The translations under genes were made by a program, and so were the position numbers. From Niastella caeni (lineage in GTDB: Bacteria > Bacteroidota > Bacteroidia > Chitinophagales > Chitinophagaceae), in NCBI RefSeq assembly GCF_004834005.1, contig NZ_STFF01000003.1:558001-622000 (forward strand): DNA of 64,000 nucleotides, given 5' to 3'. This document shows positions 53,789 through 62,512 of the stretch, one piece after another (the stretch's first letter is position 1; each line of letters starts with the position of its first letter). Below the pieces are notes generated by a model that was given only the letters and a program-made list of their open reading frames with translations, was not told the origin of the DNA and searched no databases.

Positions 53789-56392
53789 TTAAAAACTTAA
53801 CTTGTATGTAAGAGTGGGTATTACCGGGAAAAACGGTATTTCCTTTATGTATGCCTTTTTTGTTTCCGGATCAATTGATCTGTAATAAAATTGTGTATTT
53901 CTATGCGCATATACATTAAACACCGATAACACCCACTCACTCGTCCAGGTGCGGTTGGGTGCAATTCTGCGATTCTTATAAGAAACGCTTACATCCAAAC
54001 GGTTATAAGGTGAAAGCTGGTGGTTATAGGCTTCCTTGTGATCATCTTCATCATACAATGGATTGCTATTTTGATTGCCTGAACCGGAATTTAATGTCAC
54101 CAACCGGCCACTTGTCACATAAGCCGTTGCAGAGGCAGACCAGTGCTGATCGAGGTTATAATTGCATAATACATACAGGCTGTGTTTCCTATTGATGGCC
54201 AGGGGAAAAGAGACGCCGCGGTTCAATGAATCAAATTGTTGAAATGCATTGGTGAATGAATAGGACACCCATCCTTTTACCCGTCCGGTGGTTTTTCTGA
54301 TAATAAATTCACTACCATAACTCCATCCTTTACCAAATATCAACTGGTCTTCCAGGCTATTGTCAATTACAGAAGTGGCGCCCCCCTTTAACAATAGTTG
54401 GTTACCCATTGTTTTATAATAAACTTCCAGGCTTGCCTGGAAGATTTTACCCTTGAAGTTTTTATAAAAGCCGGCTGATACCTGCTGGCTACCCTGTGGC
54501 TTCACTTTGTTGCTGCATCCCATCCATATTTCGGCCGGGAAGGTTGCATTATAACTTTGCACCAGGTGAATATACTGATGCATACTGGTATAAGACAGTT
54601 TTATACTGCTGTTTGCCCCGGTGAGGTATAATAATGATAAACGCGGTTCAACATTCATAAACTGCACATCAATTTTCCGGTAAAGCGGCACCCGCACACC
54701 TGCGTATACATTGAATTTGCTGGTTATTTTATAATCATCGCCCAGGTAGGCGGCCAAACGGCCGGAACTTCTTTGCGGTATGTCGTTTTCATTGATGCTT
54801 AAAAAACCTGCCGGCGAAACCTTGTTCGACAAAGTAGCAGGGAAAAGCGATTGCTGCAGGTAATCGATGCCCCCGCGGATCCGGTGCGAAATATTGGGGT
54901 AATAATACAGGTCGGTGCGGGCATGCAGGTCACGGATGCCGGAATACAGCTGGGCATAATATTTTTTCTCAATGGCAGTAAGGCGTTGAAAATAGGAAGT
55001 ATAAACCAATGATGTGTTTGCAAATAGTTTCTTGGAAAAAACATGGTTCCACCTGACGCTTAAAGCCCGGTTACCGAATGCGATATTATAATCTATGTAA
55101 TCGTCCTCGTCATGATCATCTTCCTCACCCGCCGAATTATATGCGCCTTTGTCGTATCCCTGGTAAATACTGAAATACACCCTGTCACGTGGAGATAACT
55201 GGAACTGCAGCTTTGTATTCAGATCATAAAAATAATAATTGCTGAAATAGGCGGTGTTTGAAACCGGCCGAAGCAGGTAGTCGATCGTACTTCTGCGGGC
55301 CGACAAAAAGTAAGAAGATTTACCGGTTGTTACAGGGCCATACAAGGCCAGTGAAGAAGTCATGGTGCCCAGTTGCAATTCACCGCCCAACTGCCGGTCG
55401 CTTCCATCTTTCATTTGCACTTCGAGCACTGAACTTAAATTATCGCCATATGAAGCGGGAAAACCACCTTTCAGCAACATGGCTTTTTTAATAGCAGAAG
55501 AATTGAAAACACTTACCAAACCCAACAGGTGACCCGGATTATAAAGCGTGGCTTCATCGAGTATTACCTTGTTCTGGTCGGCATTACCGCCTCTCACAAA
55601 GTAGCCGGCGGTTCCGTCAAGCCCTGCCTGAACCCCTGCCGACAACTGTACCGCATTGATGATATCGCCATTACCGCTCACGGCAGGTGTGGCAGTTATC
55701 ATATCAGCCGACAGGTCTATCAGATCTACCTGGTTTCTGGTAACAGGATTATCTTTTTCGCTTACAACGATAACCGGTTTGAATGTAAAAGAATCTTCGC
55801 GGTGGCCGAGCTGCACATTCAGTTTTAGATCTTTACGACCGCCTAAAACTGTTCGATGGGTTTCATAACCGGCATAGGATATTTCCATTTCAAGGGAATC
55901 CACGGCAGGTATGGTAATGGAATAAAATCCATACCTGTTCGATACCGTACCTCTTTTAATGGATGGCAAAAAAATATTCGTACCCAAAAGCAGCTCCCCG
56001 CTTTTTTTATCCCTGGTAAAACCACTGATGGTTATTTTGCTACGGGGGCTTTTTTGTAATATAACCTGGTTACCACTAATACTGAAAGTAATACCGGTTT
56101 CCTTAAACAGGTTGTTCAACACATTTACCAATGGTTCTCCTGTGCACCTGAACGTGATCCGGCTTAGCCCTGCAATTAATTCAGCATCATATGCAAACCG
56201 GAAAGACAATTGCGATTCTATACTCAAAAGTATATTTTGAAGGGATTCGTTTTTTGCATCGATAGTGATCTTTTGTTCCTTTTCAATGATGGTCTGCGAC
56301 CGCAACCCGGCCGTACACAGCAATACCACTACCACAAGTGAACACACCTGCAATAACACTTTATTACCTACCCCGGTAGTAACAGGCCGCAT
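53789..56392 (-). CDS. TonB-dependent receptor with STN signalling domain
   Basis: An 867-residue outer-membrane receptor: signal peptide to about residue 32, STN domain (about 38-110) for talking to the anti-sigma factor, CarboxypepD_reg-like domain (about 118-200), plug (AVQLSAGVQAGLDGTAGYFVRGGNADQNKVILDE) and a 22-strand barrel ending LTYKLSF. Cognate genes for the anti-sigma and sigma factors precede it. No SusD partner is present, so siderophore, metal or peptide rather than glycan uptake is more likely. Confidence 0.92.
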   Translation of the reverse strand: MRPVTTGVGNKVLLQVCSLVVVVLLCTAGLRSQTIIEKEQKITIDAKNESLQNILLSIESQLSFRFAYDAELIAGLSRITFRCTGEPLVNVLNNLFKETGITFSISGNQVILQKSPRSKITISGFTRDKKSGELLLGTNIFLPSIKRGTVSNRYGFYSITIPAVDSLEMEISYAGYETHRTVLGGRKDLKLNVQLGHREDSFTFKPVIVVSEKDNPVTRNQVDLIDLSADMITATPAVSGNGDIINAVQLSAGVQAGLDGTAGYFVRGGNADQNKVILDEATLYNPGHLLGLVSVFNSSAIKKAMLLKGGFPASYGDNLSSVLEVQMKDGSDRQLGGELQLGTMTSSLALYGPVTTGKSSYFLSARRSTIDYLLRPVSNTAYFSNYYFYDLNTKLQFQLSPRDRVYFSIYQGYDKGAYNSAGEEDDHDEDDYIDYNIAFGNRALSVRWNHVFSKKLFANTSLVYTSYFQRLTAIEKKYYAQLYSGIRDLHARTDLYYYPNISHRIRGGIDYLQQSLFPATLSNKVSPAGFLSINENDIPQRSSGRLAAYLGDDYKITSKFNVYAGVRVPLYRKIDVQFMNVEPRLSLLYLTGANSSIKLSYTSMHQYIHLVQSYNATFPAEIWMGCSNKVKPQGSQQVSAGFYKNFKGKIFQASLEVYYKTMGNQLLLKGGATSVIDNSLEDQLIFGKGWSYGSEFIIRKTTGRVKGWVSYSFTNAFQQFDSLNRGVSFPLAINRKHSLYVLCNYNLDQHWSASATAYVTSGRLVTLNSGSGNQNSNPLYDEDDHKEAYNHQLSPYNRLDVSVSYKNRRIAPNRTWTSEWVLSVFNVYAHRNTQFYYRSIDPETKKAYIKEIPFFPVIPTLTYKLSF

Positions 56393-56437
56393 TGTTTTCT
56401 TGTTAACTATGGTACAGTATTTCTGGTTTGTAATGAA

Positions 56438-57454
56438 TTATTCCTTTTTCAAATAATAAATGTCATTTTCCTGGCTAAAAGTTATGTTAAGCGATCTGCA
56501 CAACACATCCAGGGCGCCCTCGAATGATTGTCCATCCAGGTGCCCGGTAAAGCGCTTTTGCATTATTGCCGAATCCTTTATAGCAATAGGCTTTTTATAA
56601 ACAGCTTCGAATTTACGTATCACGTCAGAAAGGGAAGTATTGACAAAACGTAACTTATCTTCACCGGCAGCGGCCAAAGAATCAATAACGATAAGCGGCC
56701 TGGAATTATCTGTACCGGGCAGACATGTTATTTGCATACCCGCTTTTAAAAGGCGCACCTCGTTATCTGCCCTGCTCCTGAATTCAACCACGCCTGTAAC
56801 TACAGAAACATATATACTGTCGTTTGCTTTCTTGATGCGGAAACTGGTGCCAATATCTTTTACACTGGCAATATCCAGGTCTACAATAAAAGGGATCGCT
56901 TCCTGGTGCCGTACTTCAAAAAATGCTTCTCCGTTTTTCAGGATCACTTTTCGTAACTTCTTATCATACCCTTCAGGCACTTCCATCTGGGAAGCAGGAA
57001 ATAGTTTTATCAATGTACCGTCTGCCAGGGCAACCAACTGTTGTTCAGCGCTTCCTGTTCTATAGTTGCTACTGCTATCAATTCTCATTTTCCAGATAAC
57101 TATACCTGTTACCAAAACAAAAAGGGCCGCTATTGAGACCAGGCCGATCAAACGAACACGGCTTTTTTCTTTGCCGGCAATCCTCCTCTCCTGTCCCTCA
57201 TTTTCACGGGCCACCTGTTCTTCGAGTTTGGTTCGCAAATCATTCCACGCAACCGATCCATCGGCCTGCAGGTAAGCAGGAAATTCTTCCAGGTCATTAT
57301 TCCAGGTATTCTTTACCTGTATAAACAGCTCCCTGTTTTCCACATCAGTTGCCAGCCATTGCTGCAGTGCAGTTTCTTCTTCCCGGTTTAAATTTCCCTG
57401 GCATGCAGAGCAGATCAGGGTCCACGGGACCGTATTATCTGGTAAATGATCCAT
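56438..57454 (-). CDS. FecR-family anti-sigma factor
   Basis: 338 residues: N-terminal sigma-binding helix region with the usual QQWLATDVENRELF motif, a single membrane helix (about 97-116), and a periplasmic FecR domain (about 130-225: LADGTLIKLFPASQMEVPEGYDKKLRKVILKNGEAFFEV) followed by a C-terminal STN-interacting domain. Sits between the sigma factor and the receptor. Confidence 0.93.
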   Translation of the reverse strand: MDHLPDNTVPWTLICSACQGNLNREEETALQQWLATDVENRELFIQVKNTWNNDLEEFPAYLQADGSVAWNDLRTKLEEQVARENEGQERRIAGKEKSRVRLIGLVSIAALFVLVTGIVIWKMRIDSSSNYRTGSAEQQLVALADGTLIKLFPASQMEVPEGYDKKLRKVILKNGEAFFEVRHQEAIPFIVDLDIASVKDIGTSFRIKKANDSIYVSVVTGVVEFRSRADNEVRLLKAGMQITCLPGTDNSRPLIVIDSLAAAGEDKLRFVNTSLSDVIRKFEAVYKKPIAIKDSAIMQKRFTGHLDGQSFEGALDVLCRSLNITFSQENDIYYLKKE

Positions 57455-57502
57455 GCGCTATATTTGATAAGACAAATAAAATAAGGCCCGGTCCCAATGG
57501 TA

Positions 57503-58069
57503 TTACAAAAAAAGTTTTACGATCAAAAACAGGACCATGGATTTCCCTGAGTACCGGGCCAGTGTTTTAAGTGCCTGAGTTATATGGTTTTTTACAGTTT
57601 TTATTGAAAGGCCCAGCTTGTCGGCTATTTCCTGTTGCTTCAGTCCTTCGAACCTGCTCAGTTGAAATACTTTTTTACACTGCTCGGGCAGGTTTTCAAT
57701 GGCTTTATACAACTGAGCTTTCAGTTCATTGGTTTCCAGTTGCGTTTCTTCATAGAATTCAGGTGGCAGCAGGGCAAGGGCACGCTGGTTCTGCAATTCC
57801 TTTTGCTGTTTGTTTAAAACATTGATGCTTCGGTTTACCACCGCCTTATATATATAAGCCTTTAGCGAAGATTCGATCATGATCTTTCCTGCATCTTCCC
57901 ATATTTTCAGGAACACGTCATTCACGATCTCCTGCGCCACAGGTACCGACTTCACAAATTTGTATGCAACCAGGAAATATGTTTTGAAATGCTCCTTGTA
58001 ATAGCTTTCAAAAGCAGGCATATTTCTTTCCCGGATCTGCTGCCATACTATATCATCAGTCGCGTTCAT
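57503..58069 (-). CDS. ECF RNA polymerase sigma factor (FecI-like)
   Basis: 188 residues with region 2 (FVKSVPVAQEIVNDVFLKIWE) and region 4 (LSRFEGLKQQEIADKLGLSIKTVKNHITQALKTL). An extended hydrophobic tail (MVLFLIVKLFL) is common in Bacteroidota FecI proteins. It probably drives its own receptor cassette and possibly other genes; it starts the three-gene unit. In 58070-58349 no gene or operator box was found. Confidence 0.94.
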   Translation of the reverse strand: MNATDDIVWQQIRERNMPAFESYYKEHFKTYFLVAYKFVKSVPVAQEIVNDVFLKIWEDAGKIMIESSLKAYIYKAVVNRSINVLNKQQKELQNQRALALLPPEFYEETQLETNELKAQLYKAIENLPEQCKKVFQLSRFEGLKQQEIADKLGLSIKTVKNHITQALKTLARYSGKSMVLFLIVKLFL

Positions 58070-58349
58070 TTAAACTACAGGAAGTATGTAAAGGTGTAAT
58101 AAAGGTATTGCGGCTATGCAAAATACCATAACGATCGAATGCGGGCAAATATTCTTTAAAACTCACTGGGACCATATGCATTTTATTTTGTCTGTTATAT
58201 AAGAAGGAATTCCCCGCTCTGTTTCTACCCCACTAACACTAACTGGTTAATTGCACGCGCACCCGGCTCCCCTTCAGGAGCTGCGGCATGCTAGTGCTTT
58301 TTAATTCCTGATCCCCTTACCACTTTATATCACCCAAAAGAAAACAATT

Positions 58350-59051
58350 GTGAAATTAATATCCATTGTTACGATTGCAGCAACCGCATTTCTTTTCATC
58401 ACCTGCAAACATGAAATATTGTCTAAAGGAGGAAGCAGTAATGGTAATAATCCGCCACCCGTCATCACGAATTCGTGCAGTGCCGACACTGTTTATTTCA
58501 GCAATGCCATTCTGCCATTGCTCAGTTCAGGCTGCGCCATGAGCGGTTGCCATGATGCTACTACGCATAAAGAAGGATTGATATTGAACAGTTATGCCGG
58601 CATCATGAAAATTGTAACGCCGGGCAATGCATCAGGGAGCAAATTGTACCAGGTAGTCAACACAACCAACCCCGGCGACATCATGCCACCGCCGCCCCAT
58701 CAGCCATTCAGCGCTTCAGAAAAAGCATCCATTCAAAAATGGATAAACCAGGGTGCGAAGAACAATCAATGCAACGGTGGCTGCGACACAACCGTGTTTA
58801 CTTTTTCAGGAGCAGTAATGCCTTTAATGAACACGTATTGCAAAGGCTGCCACAACCCAGCTTCACTGGGTGGCGGTGTAGATCTCAGCACCTATGCAGG
58901 CGTAAAGGCTTCGGCAGCAAGCGGAAGATTGCCGGGCAGCATTAAACAGGCAACCGGTTATAAGCCTATGCCGCAAGGCGGAAATAAATTGTCTGACTGC
59001 CAGATACAACAGGTTGAAAAATGGATACAGGCGGGAACTCCAAACAATTAA
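58350..59051 (+). CDS. Surface lipoprotein with c-type cytochrome domains
   Basis: 233 residues starting with GTG; lipobox FITC (Cys19), then a Ser/Gly/Pro linker. Two cytochrome-like domains carry haem motifs: CAMSGCH (a CX4CH form) at about residue 67 and CKGCH (CXXCH) at about 170, each followed by a Met-containing loop (GDIMPPPPHQP, KPMPQGG) that can supply the sixth ligand. It probably carries electrons at the cell surface. First of five clustered genes. Confidence 0.85.
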   Translation: MKLISIVTIAATAFLFITCKHEILSKGGSSNGNNPPPVITNSCSADTVYFSNAILPLLSSGCAMSGCHDATTHKEGLILNSYAGIMKIVTPGNASGSKLYQVVNTTNPGDIMPPPPHQPFSASEKASIQKWINQGAKNNQCNGGCDTTVFTFSGAVMPLMNTYCKGCHNPASLGGGVDLSTYAGVKASAASGRLPGSIKQATGYKPMPQGGNKLSDCQIQQVEKWIQAGTPNN

Positions 59052-59062
59052 TGTAATCTGAT

Positions 59063-59452
59063 ATGAATAATAAGCACATACATTCATATAACAACGGTAT
59101 GTTACTGAAAGCAATGACCTTACCTGTCATCATCATTCTATTGGCAGCGGGGTGTTATTACGATAAGGGCGAACTGATATATCCCGATACAGCAGACTGC
59201 AGCAAGGTAAACGCAACATATACTGCGGTTAAAGCCATACTAACCACCAAATGCAATACCGCAGGTTGCCATAATACAGCTTCAGCCGCGGGATCAATAG
59301 TGCTGGAAACCTATGACCAGGCAAAAGCACAGGCGGGCCGCATTAAGCAACGGGCTATCGTTGACAAGACCATGCCGCCGGGCAGCCCATTAACGGCATC
59401 AGACATTTCCCTTTTAACCTGCTGGATCAATTCGGGAACACCTAATAACTAA
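59063..59452 (+). CDS. Small lipoprotein c-type cytochrome
   Basis: 129 residues with a lipobox ending AAGC (Cys31) and a single CX4CH haem site, CNTAGCH, with a candidate distal Met in DKTMPPGSP. Homologous in plan to the N-terminal domain of the preceding lipoprotein, 11 bases away. The second ATG at 59099 is an alternative start that still keeps the lipobox. Confidence 0.83.
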   Translation: MNNKHIHSYNNGMLLKAMTLPVIIILLAAGCYYDKGELIYPDTADCSKVNATYTAVKAILTTKCNTAGCHNTASAAGSIVLETYDQAKAQAGRIKQRAIVDKTMPPGSPLTASDISLLTCWINSGTPNN

Positions 59453-59462
59453 ATCAGCCTAT

Positions 59463-59885
59463 ATGCGAAGATGGAAAAAAATCGTAACGGCCATTGTGGT
59501 GATGCTGCTAGCCGGCATATTATATGGCTGGTATCTGTATAATAAAGAACCAGCAGACACGAGACAACAGGCCGCCACTGTGCAAATCGAAGCTTCAGCC
59601 CTGGTAAAAACCTTTTTACAGAATGAAGCGGCAGCAAACAGACAATATGTTGACAAATTGATCATTGTTTCAGGTAACATATCCGGCGCCCATCTCGAAG
59701 CCGATGGCCATGCCACCCTGTTCCTTGAAACAGGCGACCCGCTTGCGGTAGTTACATGCAGCTTTTACAATGAAGAAGCGGCAACAGTGAAGAATATACC
59801 GGTTGGATCAGTGGTAAGCATCAAAGGTATTTGTACGGGAATACTCACAGATGTAATACTGAATAAATGCAGCCTGGTAAAATAA
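59463..59885 (+). CDS. OB-fold protein (tRNA_anti-like family)
   Basis: 140 residues with an N-terminal anchor helix (about 6-25) and an OB-fold domain with the family pattern YVDKLIIVSGNISGAHLEADGHATLFLETGD, ending SVVSIKGICTGIL. This group is often found beside cytochrome and YceI genes in Bacteroidota; the ligand is unknown. Confidence 0.75.
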   Translation: MRRWKKIVTAIVVMLLAGILYGWYLYNKEPADTRQQAATVQIEASALVKTFLQNEAAANRQYVDKLIIVSGNISGAHLEADGHATLFLETGDPLAVVTCSFYNEEAATVKNIPVGSVVSIKGICTGILTDVILNKCSLVK

Positions 59886-59913
59886 ATCATCCCACTTTTT
59901 AAACCAGATAATT

Positions 59914-60468
59914 ATGACTATAAAAATGCCTGTTTTATTTTTTCTTTTCCTTTCACTTACCTCCCTATTGTATTCACAACAGCGATATTTTACCAAAAAC
60001 GGCAACATCTCATTCGCTGCAGGTTCAGGGGAAGATATTGATGGGGTAAACAAAACCACCACCAGTGTATTTGATGCCGCTACGGGCCTGATTGAATTCG
60101 CCCTGCTGGTAAAAGGCTTCGAATTTAAAAGGGCTTTGATGCAAGCGCATTTCAATGAGAATTATATGGAAAGCGATAAATTTCCAAAGTCGGTATTCAA
60201 AGGAAAGATCATCAATATTGATAAAGTTAATTTTCAAAAAGACGGCGTGTACCCCGTCACGGTAAAAGGCATTCTCGATATGCATGGGGTTAAGAAAGAA
60301 CTGGAAGCAACAGGCACGTTGAAAGTAACAGGCGAAACAGTTAGCACCAATGCCCAATTCAGCATCTTACTTTCCGATTATAACATAACTATCCCCTCTC
60401 TGGTAAAGGACAAAATATCAAAAACAGCAACAGTAAAAGTCAATTGTAATTACAGTATGCTTAAATAA
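59914..60468 (+). CDS. YceI-family periplasmic protein
   Basis: 184 residues, signal peptide ending LLYSQ (about 22). YceI barrel motifs: GEDIDGVNKTTTSVFDAATG, FNENYMESDKFPKSVFKGKI and GILDMHGVKKELEATGTL, with a final ISKTATVKVNCNYSMLK. Third YceI-type gene in the window, but in a different cluster with cytochromes. Confidence 0.9.
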   Translation: MTIKMPVLFFLFLSLTSLLYSQQRYFTKNGNISFAAGSGEDIDGVNKTTTSVFDAATGLIEFALLVKGFEFKRALMQAHFNENYMESDKFPKSVFKGKIINIDKVNFQKDGVYPVTVKGILDMHGVKKELEATGTLKVTGETVSTNAQFSILLSDYNITIPSLVKDKISKTATVKVNCNYSMLK

Positions 60469-60483
60469 AACAGTGGCGCACAC

Positions 60484-61359
60484 ATGAAAAAAATAATAAT
60501 TGCGATTTGCTATACCGGAATTTATTTCAGTTCACCGGCACAGGACCTGCTTTCCCTGGTAGATAATAACGCCCCCCAAAAAGAGCATGTTACCAATGCC
60601 TTTAAATCTTCCCGGGTGTTAAACGGGCATTCCATGGAATTCATTGGAAAAGGAGAGCTTGATATTCGCATCCTGCACCGGTTTGGAGAAATCAATTCAG
60701 GACCGAATAACCTGTTTGGCCTTGACCAGGCGAACATGAGATTGGGATTTGATTATGGGTTACTCAAAAATCTCACCATTGGGGCAGGCCGTAGTAATGT
60801 TGGAAAAGAGCTGGACGGTTTTATCAAATTCAGGCCCGTATGGCAATCGACCGGCCCCGGTTCCTTTCCGGTTTCTATTGTTTTGGTTACAGGAATGACT
60901 GCACAAACACAACCCATGACAGACACAACAAAAATAAATTACTTCAGTAACCGCCTGGCCTTCTACAATGAGATCATTATCGGCCGCAAATTCAGCGAAC
61001 GTTTCAGCCTGCAATTATCACCTGTATTTGTACACCGCAACCTGGCAGACCTGGCAAGCGAGGAGAACGATATATACGCGCTTGGTATTGGCGCCCGGCT
61101 GAAACTGTCTAAACGAATGGCCCTGGTGGCCGATTACCATTATATAGCTAAAGGACTCGATAAAAATAAATACAAGGACCCATTTTCCCTGGGATTCGAT
61201 ATTGAAACCGGCGGACATGTATTTCAATTGCTGTTCACCAATGCTACCGGCATGAACGAAAAATCGTTCATTACAAATACCACCAGCAATTGGGGCAAAG
61301 GAAGCATCCGTTTTGGATTCAATTTATCCAGAATATTTACTTTGGGCAAAAGGCATTGA
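60484..61359 (+). CDS. DUF5777 outer-membrane barrel protein
   Basis: 291 residues with a signal peptide ending SPAQ and a barrel beginning FKSSRVLNGHSMEFIGKGELDIRILHRFG, a pattern typical of DUF5777 proteins, and LGFDIETGGHVFQLLFTNATGMNEKSF near the C-terminus. It closes the cytochrome/OB-fold/YceI cluster. The group probably forms an electron-transfer or surface-redox unit (inference). Confidence 0.87.
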   Translation: MKKIIIAICYTGIYFSSPAQDLLSLVDNNAPQKEHVTNAFKSSRVLNGHSMEFIGKGELDIRILHRFGEINSGPNNLFGLDQANMRLGFDYGLLKNLTIGAGRSNVGKELDGFIKFRPVWQSTGPGSFPVSIVLVTGMTAQTQPMTDTTKINYFSNRLAFYNEIIIGRKFSERFSLQLSPVFVHRNLADLASEENDIYALGIGARLKLSKRMALVADYHYIAKGLDKNKYKDPFSLGFDIETGGHVFQLLFTNATGMNEKSFITNTTSNWGKGSIRFGFNLSRIFTLGKRH

Positions 61360-61368
61360 CGAACACGA

Positions 61369-61412
61369 AAAGGGTAAGGTATAAGAACCGGTTCTATAAA
61401 TAAACACCAGGA
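61369..61412. repeat. 45-bp intergenic repeat, copy 2
   Basis: Partner of 6958-7002: GGGTAAGGTATAAGAACCGG followed by a short variable part and TAAACACCAGGA. Here it runs directly into the Usp gene fragment, so its boundary lies within that fragment's last codons. Confidence 0.75.
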
Positions 61413-61486
61413 AAGGCAAAATATTTTTCAACATCAAGATCCGGCCCGAATAAAGTGATTCCGGGAAAATGGCAGCTACACAATTC
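61394..61486 (-). pseudogene. Truncated universal stress protein fragment
   Basis: The minus strand reads ELCSCHFPGITLF...DVEKYFAF, matching ELCSRHFPDLTFF...DPKKYFAL in the intact stress protein at 7554-8378, then runs within five codons into a stop inside the repeat at 61369-61412. Only about 25 codons survive. DNA identity is obvious in CGGGAAAATG and GCTACACAATTCC. Confidence 0.7.
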
Positions 61487-61547
61487 CGTGAAAAAATGAC
61501 AGTTAATACAACCCACCCTGTAAAGCTGTTTCACCCAGCCTGTATTG

Positions 61548-62216
61548 CTAAAAGGCAAATTCTTCTTGTTCCACTACAAGATCATTCACAACACTGGTAA
61601 CGCCCGGGGCTGCCCAGGCAGCGTTTTCAGCATCCTCCCTTTCGGCTATTGACCGAACCCTGCCACGTAAAACAACTTTGCCGCCATCAGTATCTACAGC
61701 GATCTTTTCTGATTCAATGGTGGCAGACCTGATCAATGCGGCCGTGATCTGTTCTTTTACATTAACCGGCTTTACAGAAGGCTTTATTGAAATAAAATTA
61801 TTTATCCTGCGTACACCGGCCAGCTTTTCAACGGCCTGCCTGGCCTCATTCCGTTGATATTCCCACTCCAATTCACCCTCGAGCGAAACTATACCATCCT
61901 CGATCTTTACCTTAATTTTTTGATCGGGTATACTGGTGTTCCATCTCAATGCGAACAGGACCGCATCAGCAATTTCAGCATCCGTTTTTCGATAAGTAGG
62001 CGACATACCAACCTGAATATCTTCAGCAACAGCCCTAACCCCGGCTATTTTTTTTGCGGCATATTCGGCGGCGATCTTCTTTGAATAAGTATCTACAATT
62101 CCTGAAAGCGTAACAATCCCGTTCTTAACCGCAACGCCTATTTCTGCAGCATTCAAATCAGGTTCCCATTTAAGTTGATCCATTACATCCTGCTGGATCT
62201 GAATATCACTTTTCAT
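61548..62216 (-). CDS. BON-domain protein with three repeats
   Basis: 222 residues consisting of three BON domains (about 3-70, 78-145, 150-218), each with a pattern like VKNGIVTLSGIVDTYSKKIAAEYAAKKIAGV. No signal peptide is seen, so it is probably cytoplasmic; BON domains bind membranes or phospholipids. Start chosen at MKSDIQ because the boxes and -7 element lie upstream. Single-gene unit. Confidence 0.88.
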   Translation of the reverse strand: MKSDIQIQQDVMDQLKWEPDLNAAEIGVAVKNGIVTLSGIVDTYSKKIAAEYAAKKIAGVRAVAEDIQVGMSPTYRKTDAEIADAVLFALRWNTSIPDQKIKVKIEDGIVSLEGELEWEYQRNEARQAVEKLAGVRRINNFISIKPSVKPVNVKEQITAALIRSATIESEKIAVDTDGGKVVLRGRVRSIAEREDAENAAWAAPGVTSVVNDLVVEQEEFAF

Positions 62217-62270
62217 AATGAAGATTTTTAGTTTACTAAAATTGAATTGATAATAAACAGATATAATATT

Positions 62271-62447
62271 CGAATATACCAGCAGTATATAAAGTGAAAA
62301 ATGATAGCCGTCATACTGGGAGGTGATTTTAACCAGCGGTATGTAACCTTCCATTGAATCAGTTCATCAGCATCGTCAAATTTGTTCAGGATCATAACCT
62401 GCAATGACAGTTATCATTGAAATAAGCCCTGCAGACTGGTAGCTTTG
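62271..62447. promoter_or_regulatory. Divergent tandem-box promoters of the BON and baeRF-like genes
   Basis: Minus side: -7 TATATTCG (62271-62278), proximal TGAT-AGCC-GTCA (62302-62313, perfect), distal TGAT-TTTA-ACCA (62324-62335, one mismatch). Plus side: distal TGTT-CAGG-ATCA (62383-62394, one mismatch), proximal TGAC-AGTT-ATCA (62405-62416, perfect), perfect -7 TAGCTTTG (62440-62447). Both pairs have 22-bp centre spacing and 29.5 bp to the -7 element. Confidence 0.78.
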
Positions 62448-62512
62448 AAGCAGCAACTGTTTCCAAGAAATTGGTTATTAAAAATTTCTAACCACTACAG
62501 AAATCAAATAAT

